From Candidatus Terasakiella magnetica (lineage in GTDB: Bacteria; Pseudomonadota; Alphaproteobacteria; Rhodospirillales; Terasakiellaceae): DNA of 64,000 bases. The stretch lies in NCBI RefSeq assembly GCF_900093605.1, contig NZ_FLYE01000048.1, positions 111,847 through 175,846 on the forward strand. The letters run 5' to 3'. The position numbers and the translations under genes were made by a program. The stretch's first letter is position 1; every line of letters begins with the position of its first letter. The notes below the pieces were generated by a model, which was given only the letters and a program-made list of their open reading frames with translations, made no database searches and was not told where the DNA came from. This document shows positions 28,586 to 36,990 of the stretch, one piece after another.

Positions 28586-29101
28586 TTACTTCTTAACTTT
28601 ATCCATCAAAGACTGAAAGATAGAATGTTCAACTGAGATATGGTGGCTAAAACCGTCTTGGTTTTGAGTGCTCATACATGCCTCATCATCTCGAACCTTC
28701 TTACCGGTTTCAAAACACTCCCGGCACTTTTTATCTTCAAGGACAATCTGGCGGTTCCACCATTGGGTGATGAACTCCATAAATTCCACTGAAAACTGCT
28801 TCTCATCATTTTCAATAGAGGTGACCAATTGGGATAATTCTTCAAGATATTTCCAATGATAAAGCGCATGTTTTTCTAAACCGATACAGCCAATGTCTTT
28901 GAGAATATTTTCTTTATAGGCCAAATAGCCTTCAGAATACTCCATCAATTCCGCAATGAGGCTCGCCCTAAACTCTACATTCAGCAGTAAGTCAGGGTTA
29001 TGCATACAGAGATTTATGATGTCGGCAACTCTCTGATTTTGCCTATTAAGCGCATCATCGCCAATGCTGAATTGATCTCTATTCCAAATGATCTTTTTCA
29101 T
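28586..29101 (-). CDS. Hemerythrin-like protein that has lost most iron ligands
   Basis: 171 residues with the overall bacteriohemerythrin layout. Aligned to the seven canonical ligands, three are kept (His78 and His82 in EKHALYHWKY, Asp123) and four are replaced: His to Asn22, His to Tyr59, Glu to Lys63 (a Glu follows at 64) and His to Gln118. A normal di-iron oxygen site is therefore unlikely. The protein also carries CREC (Cys126, Cys129) and a His-rich SHHISVEH tail, possibly a different metal or redox site. AAGGGGGTG precedes the ATG. Convergent with 27883. Confidence 0.75.
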   Translation of the reverse strand: MKKIIWNRDQFSIGDDALNRQNQRVADIINLCMHNPDLLLNVEFRASLIAELMEYSEGYLAYKENILKDIGCIGLEKHALYHWKYLEELSQLVTSIENDEKQFSVEFMEFITQWWNRQIVLEDKKCRECFETGKKVRDDEACMSTQNQDGFSHHISVEHSIFQSLMDKVKK

Positions 29102-29291
29102 TCCAGCACCCCCTTTTCAATTAGGTCTTGTGCTTAGCTATACTCTTTTTAAGAGAACATAAGGAAGTTTACTTAAAGCCAATATCCCCATATGGGAACA
29201 TTAGGCGTTTATTAAAAATGCAAAATAAGCAACTGTTTGGCGTTATTGCCTTTTTAGGGTATTTTAAAAAGGAGCATTAAGGAGAATGACG

Positions 29292-29615
29292 ATGAAACCC
29301 CTCTTTATTATACTAGCTTTACTGCTTTTCTCGCCCTCTGCACAGGCTGATGAGTCGCTGCGAAACTGCGTTTCAAACCACAATCAATGTGTTCAAAACT
29401 GCTTTGAGCAAAAGGAAGACAACAGCCCTGCTGCTTGTGTTGCACAATGCGCAGGCGTTGAAGCCCAATGCGCAGGAAAGGTTGGTATTTCTAACAGTGA
29501 GCCTTTTATCCGCAAGAAAGCAGAGCAGCTAGAGAAGCTTCTGGATGACTTCTTTGGCGATATCCTGCCCCTACCTAAAAAAGAAGCGCCTGCTGAAAAG
29601 CCGACCGATACCTGA
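29292..29615 (+). CDS. Small secreted six-cysteine protein
   Basis: 107 residues from the ATG at 29292; an ATG at 29286 abuts the AAGGAGA site and is less likely. A signal peptide ends AQADES. The mature protein has six cysteines (26, 33, 37, 49, 53, 60) in the mirror-symmetric pattern CX6CX3C-X11-CX3CX6C, predicted to form two antiparallel helices joined by disulfides. The tail is Lys/Pro/Glu-rich. No family recognised; a structural or redox role in the periplasm is likely. Confidence 0.72.
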   Translation: MKPLFIILALLLFSPSAQADESLRNCVSNHNQCVQNCFEQKEDNSPAACVAQCAGVEAQCAGKVGISNSEPFIRKKAEQLEKLLDDFFGDILPLPKKEAPAEKPTDT

Positions 29616-29717
29616 AGCTATTTATTCTTTATTATCACTCAAATGAGTGATGCCAAATTATTCCACTCCCAATAGAATATTTAGAAAAGTTATAGGGAAT
29701 CGAATAAACAGGCCATT

Positions 29718-29993
29718 ATGTATCAGTCTCAAGAATATTTAGAAATTGGTGGCAAACTCATTACATCGCCATATAAAGAAGACGATCAGCTTTATGGGGT
29801 GAGTTTGCACAAACTGATCTGCCAGCTTCACGCCAGTGGGGCCAGCAGCGTTACGGACTTCCAGAGCGTTATCCTAACCAGCATTGAAACATCTGGTAAG
29901 CTTAAGGATATGGATAAAGCCGTCGATATCTTTAAACAGGTTATGGCCGATTTAAATGGCTTGGGCGTGATCCCCAAAAGCCCCACACATTAG
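29718..29993 (+). CDS. Small hypothetical cytosolic protein
   Basis: 91 residues, soluble, with no motif I recognise. The central part (YGVSLHKLICQLHASGASSVTDFQSVI) and the helix DKAVDIFKQVMADLNGLG look like a small folded helical protein. It stops five bases before the convergent cytochrome gene. Support rests on codon usage and on its position between the two flanking genes. Confidence 0.55.
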   Translation: MYQSQEYLEIGGKLITSPYKEDDQLYGVSLHKLICQLHASGASSVTDFQSVILTSIETSGKLKDMDKAVDIFKQVMADLNGLGVIPKSPTH

Positions 29994-29998
29994 GCAGC

Positions 29999-30448
29999 CT
30001 AATTCATTTCCTGCTGGCGGGTTTGAATAGCCTCAGGCCATCGGCTTTTGATAAAAGCAAGCACGGCTCTTATTTCTGAATTAGTCATTTTATCACCAAA
30101 GCCCGGCATGGCGCTTTTATAATCATCCGGCACCATTTTCTGGCCGCCAAGGCGCGTGTAATCAAACAAATATTTATCATTATGATGCCATGTATGGCCT
30201 GTCTCATCATGAGGCGGGGCCGGGAAAGTCCCATCATTTTTTCGCACACGCCATTCCTTAACTTCCCCCTCACGGTTTTTGCCGTGACAAGAAGCACAAT
30301 GAATATAATAAAGCGGCTTGCCTTGTTGAACCATCTCAACATTTTTTGCATCAATTAAGGGGAGAACTTGGCTGTTTTGCACATAAACGCCCACCGCCGC
30401 GATGGCAGCAAGGCTAATGGCAATATAAAGCAGGCTTTTATTATTCAT
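29999..30448 (-). CDS. Membrane-anchored class I cytochrome c
   Basis: 149 residues. An N-terminal membrane anchor (about 5-24) is followed by a CASCH haem-attachment site near residue 52 and a probable axial Met in SAMPGFGDKM near 118. It should face the periplasm and carry electrons, but the partner oxidase or reductase is not in the window. Its ATG overlaps the stop of the gene upstream by one base (TGATG), so the two are coupled. Confidence 0.9.
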   Translation of the reverse strand: MNNKSLLYIAISLAAIAAVGVYVQNSQVLPLIDAKNVEMVQQGKPLYYIHCASCHGKNREGEVKEWRVRKNDGTFPAPPHDETGHTWHHNDKYLFDYTRLGGQKMVPDDYKSAMPGFGDKMTNSEIRAVLAFIKSRWPEAIQTRQQEMN

Positions 30449-31191
30449 CAGTTCACGTACTTTTTAATGATCTCATCAATACGCCCCGCTTTTCGCATAA
30501 GTTCAATCTCATTAACCAACAGATCACACGTCTCTTGATCCATAGTCTTGCGCGAAAAAGCCAGATAGGCTTGGCGTTGATCAAACGGTTTACCCGCTGG
30601 GCCAACCGCTTTTGCAAAGCCTGCACTATTGGCTGCATAAAGTGCAATGGTGCGTACACTCGCAAAGAGGTCTGTGCGCCCCGCTAACATCACTTTCAAA
30701 CCGGTTAAGGTATTGGGGACATAATCCACTTTCAACTTACCCGCTTTTTCATAGGCTGAAAAGCGCTCCCCCATAGAGGCTTTGCTGACTTTTGCGATAC
30801 GGTAAGCTGCGGCTTGTTCTAATGTGGACACCTTAAAATCTTCAGTAACCGACTTGAAAAACTGCAGCTCCATGGTGAGAACACCCTTGCCCACAAAATG
30901 GGTATATTCAGCGCGTTCATCAGAATGGAAAAAAGGCGTAATCGCATCCACACGTCCGGTCTTTACATTCTGGATGGAACGCGCCCATGGATAAAAGTTA
31001 AACGTCACTTGATGGCCCAAGCGCTGAAAGGCATCACGGGTCACATCAACCAAAATGCCATTGGCATTGTTATTTTCATCATTAAAGGCATAAGGGGGGA
31101 TATTCGCCAACGCAACCTTATAGGTCTTTGCAAAAGCGGTTTGCGCACAAAGACAAAGAAGAAGCGTAAGTAAGGCGAAAATCTTTTTCAT
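30448..31191 (-). CDS. Periplasmic solute-binding protein (SBP_bac_3 family)
   Basis: 247 residues from the ATG at 31191, which starts a clean signal peptide (MKKIFALLTLLLCLC...AFAKT); a longer frame begins 11 codons earlier inside dgt. Family 3 motifs are seen: ANIPPYAFNDENN at the ligand lobe and VDVTRDAFQRLGHQV. No transporter genes adjoin. It is translationally coupled to the cytochrome c gene and 19 bases downstream of dgt, so it may form part of a redox-sensing pair, though this is inference. Confidence 0.82.
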   Translation of the reverse strand: MKKIFALLTLLLCLCAQTAFAKTYKVALANIPPYAFNDENNNANGILVDVTRDAFQRLGHQVTFNFYPWARSIQNVKTGRVDAITPFFHSDERAEYTHFVGKGVLTMELQFFKSVTEDFKVSTLEQAAAYRIAKVSKASMGERFSAYEKAGKLKVDYVPNTLTGLKVMLAGRTDLFASVRTIALYAANSAGFAKAVGPAGKPFDQRQAYLAFSRKTMDQETCDLLVNEIELMRKAGRIDEIIKKYVN

Positions 31192-31210
31192 AAATAGCTT
31201 AAATTTCACA

Positions 31211-32584
31211 TCAAAGTGAAACACCCTTTATAACCTTATAAAGATTTACAGCAGAACGATCACTAAGCCCAGATATAAAATCGGTGACTTGCAGCAAATG
31301 TTCATAGCGCCCCACACCATAAGTTACAGGCAGATCCATCATCTTAAGAAGGCGTTGATTTTGTGGGGTCGTGCGTGAAATATCACCTTCATTTTTTTCA
31401 AAATCAAGCAGGGCAGTGCTGAAACAATTCAGCAACTGGCCCAAAATTTCAAAGCTTGCCGTTTCAATCTCAAGCTTGCGCGTTGTGCCAAAAATAGATT
31501 GGCCTGCAAAAACTTTACAAGCATCTGCTTCTTGTGAAAATGGGGTGAGCGCTAATAACTCCTCATCAAGCTCACCACTGAGAAGTTTACCCTCATTTTC
31601 CATAAAGGCATCAACTGTTGCCTTGGTTAAATTACCAATGGCTTTGGAGCGCAAAAAGCCGAGCTTTTCACTTTTCGACATGTCTTGATACCAAGCTGCA
31701 TTTAACAAATCCTCCCGGCGCGCCGCAATGGTCTCCCCATGTTTATGGGACCAGGCCAGTGGGGCCAAATGATGTTCTACCGCTTCAAAAGACACACATT
31801 CCATGGTCACCCCATCTTCAAGGTCAGCCACGCGATAACAAATGTCATCGGCCGCCTCCATAAGATAAGCCAAAGGATGGCGACACCATAAAGTATCTTG
31901 CCCGCGTTTAATCAGCCCCAAACGGGTGGCGATCTGTTCAAACAGGTCTTTCTCCGCCTGACAGAACCCTGCCTTTTTGCCCTCTATATATTTCTGTCCT
32001 TTTGGGCTGGCATCACCGGGGTATTTGGTAAAGGCGCCAAGGGTCGCATAAGACATGCGAAAGCCCCCGCTTTCACGAAAGTAATCCAGCTTATTTAAAA
32101 TGCGAAAGCCCTGTGCGTTGCCTTCAAAATTATAAAGATCAGCTTTCTCAGCCTCAGTCATGCTCCCATCAAACACCTGATCGCCATGGTCTTTAAACCA
32201 TTGCCCAATGGCAGATTCACCAGCATGACCAAAAGGCGGATTACCAATATCATGGGACAGGCACGCCACCTGCACGATATAGCCAAAATCATGCGGGGTA
32301 ATATGTTCAGGAATATCACGCCCGGCTTCAATCAGTTTGCGCCCCACCCCAAAACCAAGGGAGCGCCCAACCGAGGCGACTTCCACACTATGGGTCAGGC
32401 GCGAACGTACCCGCCCGCCTTCTGATAAGGGGTGAACTTGGGTTTTATCTTGTAAGCGGCGAAAGAAAGATGAAAATGTAATGCGATCAAGGTCCAGCAA
32501 AAACGGGCTTTCTTCGCGCCCGACCATTGCCTCACCTTTTACCCCGATGCGTCCTGTGCACAACAGGTCGGTCCAGTTCATCAT
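31211..32584 (-). CDS. dgt: dGTP triphosphohydrolase (HD domain)
   Basis: 457 residues from the ATG at 32584, with GGAGAG upstream. HD-domain metal ligands: RLTHSVEVASVGR, LSHDIGNPPFGHAGE and a later EAADDICYRVADLEDG. Dgt releases tripolyphosphate from dGTP and lowers the dNTP pool, sometimes as phage defence. The length and the FSSFFRRLQDKTQVHPL opening match the Dgt rather than the YfbR group. Confidence 0.92.
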   Translation of the reverse strand: MMNWTDLLCTGRIGVKGEAMVGREESPFLLDLDRITFSSFFRRLQDKTQVHPLSEGGRVRSRLTHSVEVASVGRSLGFGVGRKLIEAGRDIPEHITPHDFGYIVQVACLSHDIGNPPFGHAGESAIGQWFKDHGDQVFDGSMTEAEKADLYNFEGNAQGFRILNKLDYFRESGGFRMSYATLGAFTKYPGDASPKGQKYIEGKKAGFCQAEKDLFEQIATRLGLIKRGQDTLWCRHPLAYLMEAADDICYRVADLEDGVTMECVSFEAVEHHLAPLAWSHKHGETIAARREDLLNAAWYQDMSKSEKLGFLRSKAIGNLTKATVDAFMENEGKLLSGELDEELLALTPFSQEADACKVFAGQSIFGTTRKLEIETASFEILGQLLNCFSTALLDFEKNEGDISRTTPQNQRLLKMMDLPVTYGVGRYEHLLQVTDFISGLSDRSAVNLYKVIKGVSL

Positions 32585-32619
32585 TCTTTTTCTCTCCATT
32601 TTCACTCTCAGGCTTTGGC

Positions 32620-32888
32620 CTAGGGTCAGGACCTATTAATTTAATGTGTTTGGTTTATTAAAAATACCACAAGGCAAGGAAATGGCTTGCAGGAAGTACT
32701 TGTACTTTCAAAAGTCTTTGACGCTGCATTTGTGGCATTTTTAATAAATCCCGAAGGGACAGGATGAATTTGAAGAAAGCTGTCGTTATACCCCCCTTAA
32801 AGTACAAGTACTTCTGCGGGGACTATGCCTAATCCTTCTTCAAATTCATCTCTGCCAAACTCAATAAATTAATAGGTCCTGACCCTAG
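32620..32888. mobile_element. MITE-like non-coding element with 23-bp perfect terminal inverted repeats
   Basis: The left end (32620-32642, CTAGGGTCAGGACC then an AT-rich part) is the exact reverse complement of the right end (32866-32888). Three further inverted pairs lie inside: 32654-32672 with 32730-32748 (one mismatch), 32693-32707 with 32800-32814 (15/15), and a 14-base pair at about 32764-32777 with 32837-32850. It encodes nothing. TA or CTAG at both borders suggests insertion at TA targets, as for IS630/mariner-derived elements. It sits between dgt and the peroxiredoxin gene, in divergent-promoter space. Confidence 0.85.
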
Positions 32889-32930
32889 TTTACTGGGTTA
32901 CAGGCCGTGCAGGAATGACAAAGTTTATAT

Positions 32931-32967
32931 ATAGGTAAAATCTATTAAATTAATAAAAATTACTCAT
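32931..32967 (+). promoter_or_regulatory. OxyR-like operator
   Basis: ATAG-N7-CTAT at 32931-32945 matches the OxyR half-site exactly, including the inner T (32936) and A (32940). After seven bases, ATAA (32953-32956) and a weaker TCAT (32964-32967) follow at the right spacing for the second dimer. It is 76-112 bases upstream of the peroxiredoxin start, a normal position for peroxide induction. An oxyR gene is not in the window. Confidence 0.55.
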
Positions 32968-33042
32968 TTTACTAATTTCACTAAACCTCCTATCTTCACT
33001 TTCAGACAAAGACACATACACAACTCACTTGGAGAATTTAAA

Positions 33043-33567
33043 ATGCAAAACCGTGTTCCTGACGTAACTTTTAAAACCCGCGTTCGCAACGATGCCCTTG
33101 AAGGCGACAACCCGTTTGAATGGAAAGACTTAACGTCAGGCGAAATCTTTGACGGTAAAAATGTTGTCGTATTTGCCCTGCCCGGCGCATTCACACCAAC
33201 TTGTTCCTCCACACACCTGCCTCGCTTTGAAGCACTATACGGTGAGCTTAAAGCCCAAGGCGTTGATGAAGTGATCTGCCTATCTGTGAATGATGCATTC
33301 GTTATGTATCAGTGGGGCCTAAAGCTGGGTCGCGAGAACGTCTTCATGCTGCCTGATGGCAATGCAGAATTTACCCGCAAAATGGGCATGTTGGTTGATA
33401 AGTCCAACCTTGGTTTTGGCATGCGCAGCTGGCGTTATTCCATGTATGTGGAAAATGGCGAAATTAAACAGCTGTTTTCTGAAGACGGTTTTTCTGACAA
33501 CTGCCCAACAGACCCGTTTGAAGTATCTGATGCAGATACAATGTTGAACTACTTGAAGAACCGCTAA
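33043..33567 (+). CDS. Peroxiredoxin (Prx5/redoxin type)
   Basis: 174 residues. The peroxidatic Cys54 is in PGAFTPTCSSTHLP, the Prx5 signature, with further cysteines at 79 and 154. Such enzymes reduce hydrogen peroxide and organic peroxides and are recycled by glutaredoxin and glutathione, encoded just downstream (33658 and 33986). GGAGAA precedes the ATG; an OxyR-like operator and a MITE lie upstream. The strong terminator at 33581 partly separates it from grx. Confidence 0.95.
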   Translation: MQNRVPDVTFKTRVRNDALEGDNPFEWKDLTSGEIFDGKNVVVFALPGAFTPTCSSTHLPRFEALYGELKAQGVDEVICLSVNDAFVMYQWGLKLGRENVFMLPDGNAEFTRKMGMLVDKSNLGFGMRSWRYSMYVENGEIKQLFSEDGFSDNCPTDPFEVSDADTMLNYLKNR

Positions 33568-33580
33568 GGTTTTTCATCCA

Positions 33581-33634
33581 AAGAGGAAGGGACGCCCTCC
33601 ATCCCTTTCAAAAATCCCTTCCTCTTATTTTTTC
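33581..33634 (+). terminator. Strong intrinsic terminator after the peroxiredoxin gene
   Basis: AAGAGGAAGGGA (33581-33592) pairs perfectly with TCCCTTCCTCTT (33615-33626), a 12-bp stem followed by TATTTTTTCC. It should uncouple the peroxiredoxin gene from the grx-gor pair unless read through. Confidence 0.9.
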
Positions 33635-33657
33635 CTTATATTGACGGAGATAAAAAA

Positions 33658-33924
33658 ATGGCTGTAGAAATTTATACAAAAGAAAGCTGCATCTTCTGCC
33701 AAAAGGCCAAAGCTTTGTTTCAAGACTATAACGTGCCTTATATTGAATATGACGTCAGTACTGTTGCGAAATTCAAGGACATGCAAGAACGCATTACAGC
33801 TGCAAAAACAGTTCCCCAAATCATTATTGATGATCATCTCATCGGTGGCTTTGATGTTTTGGATGCCCATAAAGAAGCAATTTTCACCAAGCTGAAAAAG
33901 ACGCAATCCTCCTTAAGCGCTTGA
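33658..33924 (+). CDS. grxC: Glutaredoxin
   Basis: 88 residues, thioredoxin fold. The active site is CIFC (Cys11, Cys14), with TVPQIIIDDHLIGGFDVL giving the cis-Pro and the glutathione-binding GG. It reduces disulfides and probably recycles the neighbouring peroxiredoxin using glutathione. GGAGAT before the ATG; gor starts 61 bases after its stop. The active-site residues I and F are unusual (C-P-Y-C is common). Confidence 0.93.
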   Translation: MAVEIYTKESCIFCQKAKALFQDYNVPYIEYDVSTVAKFKDMQERITAAKTVPQIIIDDHLIGGFDVLDAHKEAIFTKLKKTQSSLSA

Positions 33925-33985
33925 CGCCTGCCCATATCGCCTTATCTTCATTGCAAATCATTTTTAAAATTAAAGAGGCCACCCC

Positions 33986-35347
33986 ATGTCCCAGTATGAT
34001 TACGACCTTCTTACCATTGGTGCCGGTTCCGGCGGTGTGCGCGCCTCGCGCATGGCAGCGCAAAAAGGCAAGCGCGTTGCGGTTTGTGAAGAAGACCGCG
34101 TAGGCGGGACATGTGTTTTGCGCGGCTGCGTACCTAAAAAGCTGTTGGTCTATGCATCTGAATATTCCTCTGCCTTTGAAGATTCCCAAGGTTTTGGCTG
34201 GAGTGCTGTAAATTCAAAGATCGACTGGCCCCAGCTCATTGACACCAAAAACCGTGAGCTCACCCGCCTCAACGGGATTTATAACAATATCCTATCGAGC
34301 AATGGTGTGGAGACCATAGAAGGTCGCGGCACCCTTATTGATGAACATACCGTTGAAGTCGCGGGTAAACGCTACACGGCAGAAAAAATCATCATCGCGG
34401 TTGGCGGCTGGCCAACACTGCCCGATGTACCGGGCATTGAACATGCCATTACTTCAAATGAGGCTTTAGACCTGCCAGAACTACCACGTCGCATCGTGAT
34501 TGTAGGCGGGGGCTATATTGCGGTGGAATTTGCCGGTATTTTTGCAGGCATGGGATCAGAAGTGACTGAGATTATTCGTGCTGATCGTATCTTGCGCGGG
34601 TTTGATGATGACCTTCGCTCTGAGCTTGAGCGCGAAATGACCAAACGCGGCATCAATATCATGGGCTCCACCACAGTCCAATGTATCACCAAAAAAGACA
34701 ATCATTATGAGATTGTTTTAGGCGATGGCGAAACCATTGAAACAGATGCCATCATGTATGCCACAGGCCGCAAGCCTAAAATCAACGGGCTTGGCCTTGA
34801 ACAAGCTGGTGTTGAGATTTCAGATAAAGGCGCGATCAAGGTTGATGACAACTATAAGACTTCCGTTGACAGTATCTACGCCATTGGCGATGTGACCGAT
34901 CGTGTCTGCCTCACCCCTGTCGCGCTCGCTGAAGGTATGGCCCTTGTGGAACATCTCTTTGGCGCAGATAACAAGGCGGTTGATTATGACAATATTGCCT
35001 CTGCTGTTTTCTCCCAGCCCCCCCTTGGTGTGGTGGGTCTGACTGAAGCCCAAGCGCGCGAGCGTTATGGCAAGATCGATGTCTATACATCCGGTTTTAA
35101 AGCCATGAAACACACCCTATCAGGGCGTGATGAGCGCACATTCATGAAGCTGATTGTTGAGCCTGAAAGCGATAAAGTAATCGGCGCCCATATGATGGGA
35201 CCGGATGCAGCAGAGATCATGCAAGGCATTGGCATCGCCATGAAATGTGGCGCAACCAAAGCCCAGTTTGACGCCACTATCGGCATTCACCCCAGTGCGG
35301 CGGAAGAATTCGTCACCATGCGTGAAAAACGCCCGGATACTGAGTAA
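33986..35347 (+). CDS. gor: Glutathione-disulfide reductase
   Basis: 453 residues. FAD motif GAGSGGVRA, redox pair Cys43 and Cys48 in GGTCVLRGCVPKK, NADPH motif GGGYIAVEFAGIFAGMGSEV, and the C-terminal active-site HPSAAEEFVTM. It regenerates reduced glutathione for glutaredoxin and completes the peroxidase chain of this cluster. GAGG precedes the ATG. Confidence 0.95.
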   Translation: MSQYDYDLLTIGAGSGGVRASRMAAQKGKRVAVCEEDRVGGTCVLRGCVPKKLLVYASEYSSAFEDSQGFGWSAVNSKIDWPQLIDTKNRELTRLNGIYNNILSSNGVETIEGRGTLIDEHTVEVAGKRYTAEKIIIAVGGWPTLPDVPGIEHAITSNEALDLPELPRRIVIVGGGYIAVEFAGIFAGMGSEVTEIIRADRILRGFDDDLRSELEREMTKRGINIMGSTTVQCITKKDNHYEIVLGDGETIETDAIMYATGRKPKINGLGLEQAGVEISDKGAIKVDDNYKTSVDSIYAIGDVTDRVCLTPVALAEGMALVEHLFGADNKAVDYDNIASAVFSQPPLGVVGLTEAQARERYGKIDVYTSGFKAMKHTLSGRDERTFMKLIVEPESDKVIGAHMMGPDAAEIMQGIGIAMKCGATKAQFDATIGIHPSAAEEFVTMREKRPDTE

Positions 35348-35369
35348 TCAAACACTATATAAATCTCGA

Positions 35370-36800
35370 TTAAAACAGCTCAAGATCATCTTCTTGGGCT
35401 GTTTCTTCTTCTAGATCAATTTTCATGATATTGGGCTGTGTGCCATGGGGATCAACCTTTAGCTTTTGCACAGTATCAAAGAAATGTTCAATCTCAATGG
35501 TTAAGCCCTTTGAGATATTCTGCATGGTATCGGATGTGCCTTGTAGATTTTCTGCATTTGATTTGGTTTGTGAAGCGGCCTCTTCCACCTTCACAATCGT
35601 TTCAGACATGGCCCGTGTGCCATCTGAGGCCTCATGGGCGTTATGGGTGATTTCTTTAATGGCAATATTTTGCTGTTCCACCGCCGTTGCAATCATCTGT
35701 GCAATATCACTGCTTTGTGTAATGACCGAGCCAATGGTTTCCATGGCCCCTGTTGTCTGATGAGTTGCATTTTGAATATTTGAAACCTGCTTGGCAATTT
35801 GATCGGTCGCCTGTGCAGTTTGATTTGCCAGTTTCTTAACCTCGCTTGCAACCACCGCAAAGCCTTTTCCGGCTTGGCCTGCACGCGCGGCCTCAATTGT
35901 GGCGTTCAGGGCCAGCATGTTTGTTTGGCCTGCAATATCATTAATCAGATTGATCACCTGACCGATTTGATCTGAGGCTTCACTTAAGCCTGAGACCAAC
36001 TGGTTTGTGGTTTCCACTTGGGTGACGGCTTCGCCTGAAATCTCTTGAGATTGGATGACTTTTTCAGCAATTTCATGAATAGAGACTTCCAGCTCTTCTG
36101 CGTTTTGCGCAACCGTGTCCACATTTTGGCTCGCTTCACTGGCCTTGGTCGCCACCAGTTCTGCATGTTCACTGGTTTGATTGGCATTAACAAACATAGT
36201 GTTTGCCATGGACATTAAATCAATACCGGACTCTTTCATGGAAGAGAGCAACGGTGTTGTGGCGCAATTAAACATCTCAATAGCATCATTGCGACGCGCT
36301 TGACGATCACGCGAGGCCTGTTGGTGCATGTCGTGATAGACAGACAGGGCCAAATCCATATCCAGAAAAACCGCCTTATTCACCACATTGATGATCTCTG
36401 CGGCTTTAATGGCATTGCGTTTATAGGCCTTGGCGATCACCTCACAGATACGGTTAAGCACAAGGCAATAGCCGCCCATATACCAGTTCTGCTCCAACCC
36501 AATGCGATAATGCGTTTCCCCTACGGTGCGCACCCGCTGCATATAGCTTTCATCAAACTCACCAGAAAACAATGCTTCCCAATGGCTGGATTGCGCCCCT
36601 TTAAGCCCACTAATGCGTTCTGGTGAGCCGATTTTCTCTTTTAAAAGAGGAACAGAGACCAGATGGTTATAAAACTCATCCAGCACAAAATTTAACTGCG
36701 GTAAAATCACGCTCCAAGCTTCGCGTAACCTTACCCGCGAGCTTTGATCAAGACGCAAAAACTCCATGCGCTCAGTTATAGAGACAGACGGCTGGCTCAT
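35370..36800 (-). CDS. Globin-coupled methyl-accepting chemotaxis protein
   Basis: 476 residues without membrane segments. Residues about 10-175 are a globin-sensor (protoglobin-type) domain with the proximal haem ligand His97 in [17 protein letters not shown]. The rest is an MCP signalling domain with [37 protein letters not shown]. It is predicted to be a cytosolic oxygen sensor that controls swimming toward or away from oxygen. AGGAAGAA precedes the ATG. Convergent with gor. Confidence 0.93.
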   Translation of the reverse strand: MSQPSVSITERMEFLRLDQSSRVRLREAWSVILPQLNFVLDEFYNHLVSVPLLKEKIGSPERISGLKGAQSSHWEALFSGEFDESYMQRVRTVGETHYRIGLEQNWYMGGYCLVLNRICEVIAKAYKRNAIKAAEIINVVNKAVFLDMDLALSVYHDMHQQASRDRQARRNDAIEMFNCATTPLLSSMKESGIDLMSMANTMFVNANQTSEHAELVATKASEASQNVDTVAQNAEELEVSIHEIAEKVIQSQEISGEAVTQVETTNQLVSGLSEASDQIGQVINLINDIAGQTNMLALNATIEAARAGQAGKGFAVVASEVKKLANQTAQATDQIAKQVSNIQNATHQTTGAMETIGSVITQSSDIAQMIATAVEQQNIAIKEITHNAHEASDGTRAMSETIVKVEEAASQTKSNAENLQGTSDTMQNISKGLTIEIEHFFDTVQKLKVDPHGTQPNIMKIDLEEETAQEDDLELF

Positions 36801-36930
36801 TCTATTCTTCCTTTTTTCGCATTTTGATTGCGATTAATTACTATTCCTAAATGTGAATTTAGCAAAAAGGAAAAAAGAAAGAAAGCCCTAAAGCCATATA
36901 ATTGTATGCAATTTTAAGTACATAACCCAC

Positions 36931-36962
36931 AAAAAAAGGCCCCGCGCAGTGCGAGGCCTTTT
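36931..36962 (-). terminator. Intrinsic terminator of the pur cluster
   Basis: AAAAGGCC...GGCCTTTT with an inner CGC/GCG pair; on the minus strand it is followed by a run of T. It lies 29 bases beyond the purL stop, and upstream of the chemoreceptor gene. Confidence 0.85.
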
Positions 36963-36990
36963 CGTTTTTCGTGCAAGCTTTTTAAAAGGC

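Noticed and set aside
29187..29196. CCCATATGGG palindrome in the gap before 29292
   Set aside because: Ten bases, single copy, no known matching regulator; insufficient evidence.
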